Origin: Hippophae tibetana
Taxonomy: Eukaryota > Streptophyta > Magnoliopsida > Rosales > Elaeagnaceae
DNA: 64,000 nt
Assembly: GCA_037013495.1 (NCBI GenBank)
Contig: CM072811.1
Span: 25,050,159 to 25,114,158 of the forward strand
Direction: 5' to 3'
The position numbers and the translations under genes were made by a program. Below the pieces are notes generated by a model, which ran no database searches, was not told the DNA's origin, and was given only the letters and a program-made list of their open reading frames with translations. Below are positions 12,814 to 24,336 of this stretch, piece by piece. Position 1 is the stretch's first letter, and each line of letters starts with the position of its first letter.

Positions 12814-15800
12814 GTCTTAAGCCTTTCTATATATAGATTTTAATATGTAGGAAATACCCAATAGATATATATATATATGAAAAAAATAAGAACATCATAA
12901 ATAATCCTATATAAATAATAGAATGATTAATGAATATCCTATATAATTTTGATAGAATTATCCCAAAAAAAAATATGACAATTTTTTAGTATATTATATG
13001 TTATCTTATAAGATAATCAATGAACTAATTTTTTATTTATAAGATAGTCAAAATTTCATTTTATATGTTGAATTCTTTAAGAACACTCCATGGTCACTTA
13101 CCATCTTATATTGTATATATATATATTTTTTTTTTTGAAGTGTGAATCAATGTTGAAGATCTATATATAAAATTTTAAAAATTTAAAGATTTAATCATAT
13201 GACTTAAAATGTTACGAAAATTTTAAAAATTTAAAGATTAAATCATATATTTTAAAAAATTTAAAAGATATATATATGAAAAAAGTACTACTATTTATTA
13301 AAGTTTTATAGATTATATGAAGAATCTTTCAATTTAATATTTAATTATTTATATATAAGGGGTTCGTTTTTATTGAAATATAAATAATATTGTTACTAAA
13401 ATATCAAGATATATTATCCGTCAATAACTCATCTACTATAAAAAAAATTATCATAATTTATATATTATTTTTTTGATAGATAAAATTAAGTTGAACCGTA
13501 ATTAACTAGTTATTAATAATAATTTCACGTTATTTTGAGAAAATACATGGACATTAGAACATAGTGACGTAATGCTGAAAAAATTAGATTAGGACAAAAG
13601 AGAGTGATTATACAAAGATAATAATATGAATAAGATTAAAATTAGATATAAATTAGTGTATTGCATGCATCCTAGAAGAATAAAATCATTTTGTAGGGTA
13701 GGATTCTAAACCTACTTATATTTAACCCTGTTATTTATTATAGATTTCCCATGTAATTTGATCATTAAACTAATTCAGATAGATACACCACTAGCCACTA
13801 GCCACTCGCCCCAGTACTCCCATGTGCTTCATTGCCTTCATACATATTTTATAATTCATAAAGGTGTTTTTGCATAAGATTTTTAGGAGCTACATATGAT
13901 GGTTAGAGAATAAAAAAAGTGGGATTTTTTAGAAAAAGAATAAATTATATTTCTTTAATGGTTTGATACGATATCATATATATACTTTTATAAATAAAAT
14001 TTAATTCTTAATTCATTTCTGTGTTAGATATATGTTGTTTTTTAATATAATATAAAAAAATCATATTTTTTTTTCTTATCTAATATATATATATATATAT
14101 GTTTTTAATATCGTTATATTTTTAAAGTAAATTAAAAGTGAACTTATATAAATAACTATTTTATATAAAAAAAATCATATTTATTTAATTTATTAGTATA
14201 CACAATGGCATAAACAATGGTAAGTGCTAAAGGAATTAGAAGACTAATAAAAGAGACAATCAATTGATGCCTTGATGGCGGTTCTTTTAGTAAATGATAA
14301 ACCTTAAGATTAAATATGAGATAAATAAGAATATATACAAATTGATTGAAGCAAATAAAGTAAATATTATTTTGAAGCATCTTTCGGCCAAAGTGAATAA
14401 AATAAAATTGGAGGCCCCCTCGTGTGGTGGTTCAAAATTTGTCATTTTGGTTTTTATAATTTTAATTTAAATGAGACTTTATAAAGTATGTATAGATATA
14501 TGAAAATGAAAGTAGCTAGAGGATTATGAAAATGAAAGTAGCTAGAGGATAGGAATAAGTAAAGATATTAAAATTAAAAAATAAAAGTAAAATGAGAAGC
14601 AAGCGTGCGTGCGTGCGATAAGGATAGAATAAAGTTGAAGTTTGGAATGGAAGTCTTTTTGATTCCTCTGCTTTAATAGAACCTATAAAAGTAGATAATA
14701 GAAATCCGTGTGGCTAAAGATACACAAAAGATAAGTAAAATGTTAGAGGCTCAGCATGAATAAGATGAATCTGAGGCAACATGTGTTCCTTCGTCCACAC
14801 TAGTTTTCTTTTCATTTCTCATCAACCCATCAATTTCACTTTATGGAACTCTAAGAAAAAATATATTTAAGGGGCTATATTAGAATTACGAATTTTAAGT
14901 TATATGTTCAAATCATACTTTAATTCAATAATTATTTTTAATTTATTCATCTAAAATTTTTTACTTTCAAGAATGAGTTTACTTTCATAAATAAGTTGTG
15001 ACAACATAAAGCTCATTTAGACATATAAAATGTGTTTGTAAGTAATGTAATTAGTATTTTTTTTTTAAATACTCCTTGCTATCAAACATATGCACAACAA
15101 ACATAAAACTTATTGCTTGAATTTTATTAATTATTTTAAAATGAAAGAAAGTATCCAAGATTGCTTCTCTCAAAATCTATTTTTCTCAACAATGATTTTA
15201 GAGTTTGAAAAGTTCATGACAATTGTTAAATATCAACCTAGTGGGGAAAAAAATTAAAAAGAAAAAATCCTTTACATAAAGTAGAAACAATGATATCAGT
15301 CAATGACATCTAACCTTGTATCCTTAGAAAAAAAGATTAACAATGCCTAACCCAATGGAAAACTAAGAACTCAATGACACTTAATTTTAGGACTTTGAGC
15401 GTTCACCGCAAAAATAAATTAAAGCTTGCGTAAAAGAAGGGTGATTTTGATGGATGACTTTGCAATGTTATTGCTAATAGTTATCTTTGGATTTTGAAAT
15501 AATTTAAGGATCTCCTAAGAAAAGTAGAAATATCATGGTCCAATTTCTATCTCCTTTTACTGATTTTGTTATTATTTGTCATGATTAATACCAATATATA
15601 TGAGTCCAACATGAAATTGAGTGTCTTTTCATAATAAATTTGTGATAAATTTGACCAAAAATGAATATATGTTGCAATTAGATCCACTATTTCAAAAAAT
15701 TTAACATTTTATCTTAACATTTACCTTCATTACCATAAATTTGTTTGATAAAAAAGTGCACACATTCATACATCGCAGACGTTTCGGCCTAGAAGGTTTG

Positions 15801-16450
15801 GATCTTATGTTTCACTGTTTTGGACCCTAGTATGTGACAAATTGTGAATAGATACATATTATTAGAGCTCGTATTAGATTTAATGATTCATATGTGTTTT
15901 TACCAATTATAATTTTACACGTTACTATTTAATTGAGTAATGGTCATGAGAAAAAGGTCATGCGAATTCTAAGCCCAAAAGAAAGTCATGCACCAGGCCG
16001 TGAACAATTTGACATAAAGTATCACCACCTTCTTTGTCGACCTTGACTACTACCTACTTTTCGCAAAGTTTGCGCTATTTTCGTTTTTTTCAACGGTTTA
16101 GAAGAAAACACACACCGACACCACCAAGATTCAAACTAGTCTCTACATTTTGAAAATTGACTACAACAGAACAGGTTCACTCATCTAATTAAGGGACTAA
16201 TCAAATGATTAGACATCCACGTTAATAAAACCACGACCAAGTACATTTTACTTTTTTCCCCCTTGTCAATCTACTTGACGCAGGGTCCCTGGGTGAATTC
16301 TGGGCTGGCATGAAACTTTAAACGACTCAGTATCCAACAACGGGCACAGTTGCTAGCAACAATAGGAACACATTTTACAGGGAAAAAAGGTAATGAGTTT
16401 TTTAGTAATCCTTTTGGTGAAAAGTGAAAAGGAAGCCCACACTAACCCTT
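12018..16450. other. AT-rich spacer
   Basis: No gene recognised. It contains a TA microsatellite (see separate entry) and the diverged repeat at about 13170-13410 that resembles 5060-5290. From about 16.25 kb the base composition becomes less extreme, which fits 3' flanking DNA of the next gene. Confidence 0.55.
12778..12810. repeat. (TA)n microsatellite
   Basis: About 16 uninterrupted TA dinucleotides. Confidence 0.95.
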
Positions 16451-16799
16451 AAAACGACATCTAAATGGTCTTATATCCATAACGGGGATGCCCGATAGGA
16501 GAAAGAACGACAACTAATACCAATAGTTAGCACCCCTTCAGGTTTCTGCTTAACTTGGATCGGAAAATGGTAAATGGTGGAGGATGACAGTGCAAGCTGG
16601 AAGTCCGCAAGAAAGGATGATATCCATAACTCATATTCCATACACAAAATAGTGATCTCCTATGATATAGTAAGCATCTGGAAATGAAGGCGGTGAAAAA
16701 TAACTTATCATGCAAGATTCTTCTACTTCCTGAAAATACACAAGTTGCTCCAACATATGCATCTATGAAACTTTGATTGCAGATGAAGAAGCAATACCA
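16451..16799 (-). other. probable 3' UTR and flank of the CLASRP-like gene
   Basis: Sequence directly downstream of the stop codon (TGA, 16800-16802 on the minus strand). It is less AT-rich than the spacer. I could not place a confident poly(A) signal. Confidence 0.4.
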
Positions 16800-18692
16800 T
16801 CAATATCTTGATCGGCTTCGCACCCTGTAAAGTATAAACAAGTAAGCATATGTCACATCACAAGAGGATAACAGAACCAAAAAACTACTTGATTACCTTG
16901 GTGAGCGGGAGCGAGTATGAGAAGGGGATCGAGAGCGGGAACGAGTGTGGGAGGGGGAGCGGGAGCAGGAGGGGTATCTTCTGGAGCTCCTGCTTCTACT
17001 TGGACTTCTACTCTGTCTGTACCTTCTGCACCGAGCACCAAGGATATTTTGATAAACTTAATACAAGAAAGCATTGTAAACGTATTCATACCGTCAGAAA
17101 TTGCAATCTCTAGCATTCTTTCAATACAACAGATGCCAGTTTTCAGCTTTGACATGTACGAAGCTAAAAAGAATATGTTATGCTTGTGATATCGAATAAA
17201 ATATCCAACCACCTATCAGCAGAACAAAACGTATCCACATGAAGGTTCGCTCATGATCTGGTCTAGGAATTCATGGGACCATTCTAGAAAGCTTAAATGA
17301 TGTACCAACTTTCAAGCACATGAAAAAACAAATCAAAGTACCTGGGAGGGGAACGGCTGTAGCTCCTGCTGCGACTACGACGTCTGTATCGACTCAGCCG
17401 GCTTGTTTCTGCAAGTTTTTCCAACCTTTGCCGCTCTTGCTCTCGCTTTTTAGCAATTTCAGCTGCAGTATCTTTCTTAACTGTATGGGTAGTAGTAAGT
17501 CATACAATCATTAAATACTGATGTTCTACAGAGAGACAGAATGTCAAAGATATGGAATTTTGGCTCTAACTTAAATGCAAGGAGTTCATCGTTCTCATTA
17601 ATCAAACAAAAATAAAATTTAAAAGTTAATCAACTGCTTCTTCAATAACATGCATGAGTTAGACATACTTTGCTTATTAAGCTGCCTGCTCATAATCCTT
17701 TTTAGGCGTTCTTGAGGAGTCTCTTTCTTCTCTCCCTGCTGTTGTTTCAATGGCCCAACTGAGGTACTTGTCTTTGTTAACTTTGCTAAGGCTGAAGATG
17801 TACTGAAAAAGTGGCAGAAGAGAACACAAATGAGACAGAAAATAATGGTAGTATTGTCTGATACTCAAGGTCTCAAACTAACTAAACATTTTCTCAACAG
17901 GGAACAAGAATATTTGATTTTTTCTTTGCAAAAACTATGTCATACCTTGCTGTTGGTTTTGGCATTGTAGTGCTCTTTTCTTTCTCAACTGATACACCAG
18001 ATGCAGGATCAACATGCAATGCCTCGAGTATGCGACCAGATGACAGCCTGCAGAAAACAAGAGCATTAGAATCCTTTCTGAAGTATTTATATGCAGTTTG
18101 AAGCACTTGTAAGAAAGTGCAATATAGTGAAAATCCATGCTTCAGAGAGGAAGCTTCCCCCCTCTTCCTCTTGCCAATAATGCTGATATAACTTAATCGT
18201 GATTTATTGTAAACCACAATAGTTCGCAAATCTGCAGCAGGGTAAAGATTATCCAATCAATCTTTGCAAGAATCAAAAAGGTCGAGTGCTCCGACCGGTT
18301 CAAAACATCAGTCTGCGGAGGAGATCGTGGCATAGAATATCCTTCAAGCTTTGATTCATTTCCATCACCAGAGCCACCAAATTCAGTAATATATTCAATT
18401 TTAGGAGTCATTGGTTTGCTTCGATGAGCTTCATCAGAGTGCCGCCCACGGGTATGTCGCCTCATGTATGAAGGTGAGTATGACCGCGATCTTGATCTTG
18501 ATCTGCTCAACAAAAAAGTAAGACTTGAATATTCAACCAAGTTTCTTTCATGGAAGGAAAATAATATGAAAGAAAAAGATTGACCTTCTAGATCGAGGAT
18601 AAGCTTCATATGTTGGACTTCGTCTTGGTTCACTGCAGATATAAGGACACAAGATTATCTCCAGTAACTTGATATCATTTATATATATATAC

Positions 18693-18731
<39 letters not shown>

Positions 18732-21700
18732 AATTTTTAGCAACTTGATAGTTCTATCAACATTAGACTCAATCAATTTGGATAAAACAAAAAACTTGTA
18801 ATTTCTACCGGTATGGATCATGATGCAGCACTCGAGTTCCAGTATTATATGCAGCTTCCCTTTCTCTCTCTCTTTCTATCTGAGAGAACTTTCGTCTTTC
18901 CTTGCGACTCAACTTCCTCTGTATTTTCCTCACAAGTTAACAGTGATCCATCATAAATATCTACTATAATTCTTAGTCATGGGGACTTACAATGGAAGGA
19001 TCTCCTTTAATGACTTCTTTTTGCCTTTTCTCTTCTTCCTTGGCTTTCTTGTCCATGTAAACAAGCCAACCATACCTTTTTATTCCAAATTCTTTTGCTA
19101 TTTTATCCATTCCTTCATCGTTACTATCATCGCTGTTAAATTCCTCTTCATCTTCATCGTCATCATCCTCGTCATCATCCTCATCATTGTCATCGGCATC
19201 TGAAACATGGGCTTCATCTTTTCCATCCCCGTCATAAGAGAACCCAACCTGTGAATATGCACCTTTACTCACAGAAGCATGTGGAATCTGCGATCTGTAT
19301 ATGCATATTAAAACATTTAAAGAAAGTGATTAAATAACAACAATGACACAGGGACAAGCACATACACAAAAATCAAAACCCAAAAAGAATCTACAACTGC
19401 TTTCGTCAAATTAGTGGCCAATAAATAAAAGATTTGAGTTATCAAGTGGGCATAGGAACAAGAAAAAACATTAGACATACTAATAGAAACAAAATCATAA
19501 GATTCTATTATTAACCACATAGAAATACCTATTCAAATCATCCACTCATTACATTGGAGTAGAAAATAAAGAACGAAAACATTTGAGGAAAAAAATACTT
19601 ACTTTTCTGGTGCAAAAGGAACAAAAATCTTTGCCTCAATCTCTTGATTTACATGTTGCAAACCCTCTTCATCAGTAACTGTCAACACAAAAACTTTGCT
19701 TGTAAGACATGTTTTCAATTTTAATCCTCAACTTCAGAAATGGATAATTTAAGGAGTTGCATTGTTTAATTATAGATGGGAAGTAGACAAGAAAGTAAAT
19801 AGATTTGAAATATTCAACTATTTATATTGTCATCAAAATAAATAAATAAAAAGTACCGACATCCTCTACGTCGATGCTTAACTAAATCCCGGTAACGCTC
19901 AAAATTAACAAACTCTTCTAGTTCTTCCTCTTCCTCTGACTTCTGTTGAGCCTGAAAATGTCGGGATCCAGATTCACGTATGAAATCCAGAAGGGCACGA
20001 CCATCAAATCTATGGACATCAAGAAAATGCATCCACAATATTAAGAAAAAAATATTTATAGAAATAATAGACTCGCACAGAATTTGATAATAGGAACAAT
20101 ACAGGAATAGAACAAAGTAAAACCTGTCTATTAAGTTATCTTCTTTTCCATTCCAAGGTATCCTGCATTGAAAAACAATATTAGCACATATATGACAAGG
20201 ATAATAAATATGAACATCCAGCATTGACTCTTTCGAAGCAGAAAATATCCTAATTTAAAAATAAAAATAAAAAAAAGGTTATCCTTCATCCTCTTAATTA
20301 TTAAGGGAGAAAAAAAGCAAAGATGATGAAGAAAGCTAACAATTTTTTTTTTCTTTTTTGGGTGGCATGCAGCAAACTATTTGTTAGACAATCATAACTA
20401 AGAGCATGGAAAAGATAGAACCCACAATGGCAATGACCTTGATGATGCTCTTATACCCCCTTTCCTTTTCCAGAGTTCGAAAAAATATATTTTACGTTGA
20501 TTGCAAAGTTAATTTTAACATACAACCTCCACAGAAGATTTTTTCAGGCAGTTGACTAAGATGGACCCTTTGGCTGTCCAAATATTTAAAATGTACAATA
20601 AGTGTTTTGTAAATTAAAAATGAACCCCCTAGCAAATTTTAATTGGTTAATAAATGTGGCTGAACCAAGGTCAAAATTGGTTGGAAAAGGCCAAAAAGGT
20701 TGAAGAGCCAGAAAATAGGCAGATAATTGAAAGTCAAAACAAAGTCGATTTTGGTGACCTACAAGAAAGCTAAAGCAAATGGCTAGGGGTCCATTTTTAA
20801 CAATAAAAAAACACGCCTGGAATTTTCAATTTGTGGACACTCGGATGGTCCACTTTAGACAAATGCACAGGTTCGCTACCTTGTTAGTACCACAATTTTA
20901 CTTTTGGTACCCCTGTTTTACCCAAATTTTGAGGTGGTACATTACAAGTATCCCATTTAAAAAAAGTACCAATTTGGTACAATTTGTCATTTAATTAGAG
21001 ACTTTTCATTGTGTGATAATACATGTGCGATATTCAAAAGGTATTTTGAGATAATCAATTAATTAAACGATATTCAAAGGGTATTTTCAAATAATTAATT
21101 AATTGATTATCCCAAAATGCTCTTTGAATATTGCAAGTGTATGTATTACATACACATGTCATAAACCCCTAAGTAAATGATAAATTACACCAAATTCGTA
21201 CATTTTTTTAAATGAGGGTACCACCCCAAAAATCTGGGTAAAAAAAAGTACCAAAAATAAAATCATAGTACTACTAAGGTAACGAACCCCAAATGCACCA
21301 TATTTTATAAGACAATCCCATGGATACACAACTGCAAACATATTGAAGAAAGCCCTAACAATGTGTTTTCCATTTCCTTGAATTATCAAAAACTTTGACA
21401 GCCTTAAGCAATTCTAAACTAAATATTTATAAATTGTTACATAAAAAATAAAGCAAACTTCTATTGACTAATTGCATGTTTAACTCTCAAAGCAGAGGTA
21501 AAAAAGTAGCTACAACAGTTTATTCTAGCGAAAACGTCTAATGAATTTAAGATATAGCAAGATTGAAAACCGCTATGACAACCAATCAGAAACCTGAATT
21601 TGTAACTAACAATAAAGGCAGAGAATGACCCCTTGAAAAGATATCGAAAAACACCTTAAAATTAAATGAGAATGGAAATTCCATATATCAGTAGCTGGAT

Positions 21701-22043
21701 ATAAACTATTTTCCAGTAAAATTAATAAAGAAGATAAAAAAATCAATTGTATTCTTCACAGGAAATTATCAAAATGAAAGCCATGATTATATAATTTAAA
21801 AAATGAAAACAATATTCGGTTTAGTGAAAGGAGAAGCAGAACATACAGGCCTTGCTGGTCCTGCGTAGCTTGGTAAAGGCCATCGTCGCGATAAGTACGA
21901 CAACGATTCCCGATGACCTGGATCGATTGCTGAGGATCTCCTCGGCGCTTAGCCAAGAAAACAGCTCGTCTTTGAGCTCGCTTTCTAGCCGCGTCCATCA
22001 TATCGTGGACCTTCCTCTCCGACCTCCTCGCCTCGTGCCACAT
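16800..22043 (-). CDS. CLASRP: CLASRP/SWAP2-like RS-domain splicing regulator, 13 coding exons, 552 aa
   Basis: Nuclear protein of the CLK4-associating serine/arginine-rich family. Animal members bind CLK kinases and influence alternative splicing. My exon model (high to low): 22043-21847, 20162-20124, 20009-19861, 19678-19603, 19294-18991, 18918-18809, 18632-18585, 18502-18296, 18047-17946, 17802-17669, 17480-17342, 17025-16897, 16824-16800. It sums to 1659 nt with phase kept at every junction, and all introns are GT..AG. The N-terminus MWHEARRSERK, the segment PWNGKEDNLIDRFDGRALLDF and the block NFERYRDLVKHRRRG match the conserved N-terminal SWAP-type region. An acidic tract rich in D/E follows in exon 5 (about residues 175-200). 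Exons 7-8 and 11-13 encode RS repeats, and the protein ends RSRSRY. The motif ETPQERLKRIMSRQLNKQ lies in exon 10. No lesion is seen. The exon 3 donor (GTCGGT) and exon 7 donor (GTCAAT) are weak. Intron 1 (1.68 kb) holds a MITE. Confidence 0.93.
18676..18731. repeat. (TA)n-(GA)n microsatellite in intron 6 of the CLASRP-like gene
   Basis: A run of TA repeats passes into about 11 GA repeats. It lies wholly inside the intron 18633-18808. Confidence 0.9.
20869..21289. mobile_element. Mutator-type MITE (fold-back) in intron 1
   Basis: A 421-bp non-coding element with inverted ends. The left end reads AGGTTCGCTACCTTGTTAG and the complement of the right end reads GGGTTCGTTACCTTAGTAG. It is flanked by a perfect 9-bp direct repeat CAAATGCAC (20860-20868 and 21290-21298). 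A 9-bp duplication is typical of Mutator-like elements. The two halves are complementary over much of their length, so the transcript of this intron could fold into a long hairpin. Confidence 0.85.
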
Positions 22044-22134
22044 CTTGGTCTTCGATTATTACACCCAATTCAGTCCGATTTATCGAATTTCTATTCAATC
22101 CGATACAGAGAATAATAAGAGAACAGAGATCTGA

Positions 22135-22295
22135 AAACCCTAACTCTGTTTTCTAAATTTCTCGACTCACATGTCATAAGTCATAACTGAAGGCAACCGA
22201 TCAATAGAGGCACAACAGTGTAGTGACTTTCGCGGTTGTTGGTTTGGATATGGGCCATCACCATTAATTGGGCTACAAATACAGCTTATAGCCCA
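22135..22295 (-). promoter_or_regulatory. promoter region of the CLASRP-like gene: telobox and three site II motifs
   Basis: A telobox AAACCCTAA lies at 22135-22143, about 90 bp upstream of the ATG. Site II (TGGGCC/T) motifs lie at 22251-22256 and 22269-22274, with an inverted one (AGCCCA) at 22290-22295. This combination is known from plant housekeeping genes for ribosome and RNA-processing proteins and is bound by TCP factors. The motifs are seen directly; the role is inferred. Confidence 0.6.
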
Positions 22296-22299
22296 AAAT

Positions 22300-23232
22300 C
22301 ATTAAAGACGACAACTATTCATTCTTCCTTTACTCTTTTTAACCCTAAAATCAAACCATCGTTGAATTTGAAGGAAAAAAAACAATTTTTTTTTTGAGAA
22401 AAAGTCTAAAAAGAGTTTTCCTATATTATTAGAACTTATATATTAGTTAATTATATATTAAAAAAATAAATTTTATTATTTTAATTAATAATTATGTATC
22501 AAATAAATTATGAGTGTATAATAATTTATTACATAAAAAAATACTCTTTAAAATTCATGGCCATTTGACTATAAATTTTAAAAAAATAGATGAACTCCGT
22601 TAATAAAATATAGGTGTACTCAAAATATTATTATTTTAAAGAATTTTAAAATTTATAAATTTTAAAAACTTGACATTTTTTAAAAATAAAATATACATGG
22701 ATAAATATCAACAAATTATTGTTTCATCTAAACATGTATGATTTTATGTTTTTTACTTTCCTTCAACTGTTTTTCTATGTCTCTTGTACAACTTTTCAAC
22801 GTAAATTTAAAAAAAATCATGAAATAAAGTCCACTAAAATTCACATTATTATTAAAATTGGCATAACCTTTAAAAAAACTTAAAAATTATAAATATTTAC
22901 AAATTTATCTTTTTAAAATTATGTTAAAATTTCAATTTAATCGATACTACAAAATATATGGCTATTAAGTATCTCTATAAATAATTTGGTTTAACTATCA
23001 CCTATGTATCATCTCAAAAATACAATTTTTTAGAATGTTTAAAAATTAATTATTATTCTAAAAGATAAAATAACAACATTAATAAAATATACTATTAAGA
23101 ATGATTTAGACTTGTATTTTAAGATAATAATCATCTTAAAACAATTTAAGAAACAAACGTTGTTACCTTTATTTCCTTCTCTTTATGACCTTTTGTAAGG
23201 AGCGATTCCATTAAGGTGCTGAAGTGAAACAT
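22300..23232. other. AT-rich spacer
   Basis: No gene or element recognised between the CLASRP-like promoter and the CACTA nest. Confidence 0.6.
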
Positions 23233-23387
23233 CGACACTATTATAGAAAAAGGTATTTAAGTTAATATGTAAAGTCGACTTTAATTTGAAAAAAATCGAC
23301 TTATAATAAATTTAAAATCGGTTCGGTGTAGAACTAACGTTATCTACGTAGGTAGTAACGTCGGTTTCAGGTATCAACTGACGCTAT

Positions 23388-23410
23388 CACTACTACAAAA
23401 AGGGGTATAA
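23388..23410 (+). repeat. inner CACTA left terminal inverted repeat
   Basis: Begins CACTACTACAAAAAGGGGTA. It mirrors 32518-32540 and would be recognised by the TNP2 transposase. Confidence 0.93.
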
Positions 23411-24336
23411 AAGTCGATTCTCTAAACCGACTTTAAATTCAGAGACTTAAATTGTAAAGTCGGTTCACGGCATGAATCGACTCTACATTTTATTTGTTTT
23501 AATTTTTAATTTTATTTTTCGTATAACAGTATATATAAATAACATAAAAACACTAAAATATAAATAATAATACAACAAATAATTAACAATATAAATATAT
23601 TTAATTACTTAATAATTAAATTTATTACAAAAACAAATAATGCATATAAATAACTTCAATTACAAATAAAATAATGTCGTCAAATTATGCCATCGAGTAA
23701 GCTTGGTTGGCTTAGAATCTTGATTGGCCTTCACAAGCATTATGGCAAAAAAAAAGCTGATCCATATAACAAATATTCTCCTACATACATGAGCACGTAA
23801 AACATCCATCAAAAAAGTAGTCTAAACTTCAGACGTACGAATGAAGAAATTAAATCATTATAAATATTACCATAAAAAAAAGATTAGCACGTACAACGAC
23901 ATTCGATGAACTCATATTAGCATTATTAATCATTTGTCTATATATGAAGTTATCTGGAATCTCTACTACTATTTTTTAATGTTATATATAATGAACTCTA
24001 AATATGAAATCAATTGCATGTAACTTCGATTTCTTGGCTAAGCTTGTGTGAGTTTTGGTGCCCTTAAACATATGGAACACGTTCATATGCACCAAAACTC
24101 ATACAAACCAAGAAAAAAATCGGACCGACGTAAACCTGATTTGTACATTTAGAACTCATTATATATCATTAAAAATACTAGCAGAGATTCCAGATAAATT
24201 CATATTTATAAACAATGCATTCCACTAAATACATGAGCATATATATGATTAATCATCATCAACCAAGTGATTTCAGACACAAGAATAGATATAGAAGGCC
24301 AAATCATTAAAAAATTTACTGTTATGTTGTCATATG

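Noticed and set aside
16850-17514. Plus-strand open frames with Gly/Ser/Ala-rich products
   Set aside because: They are antisense shadows of the RS-domain exons of the CLASRP-like gene.
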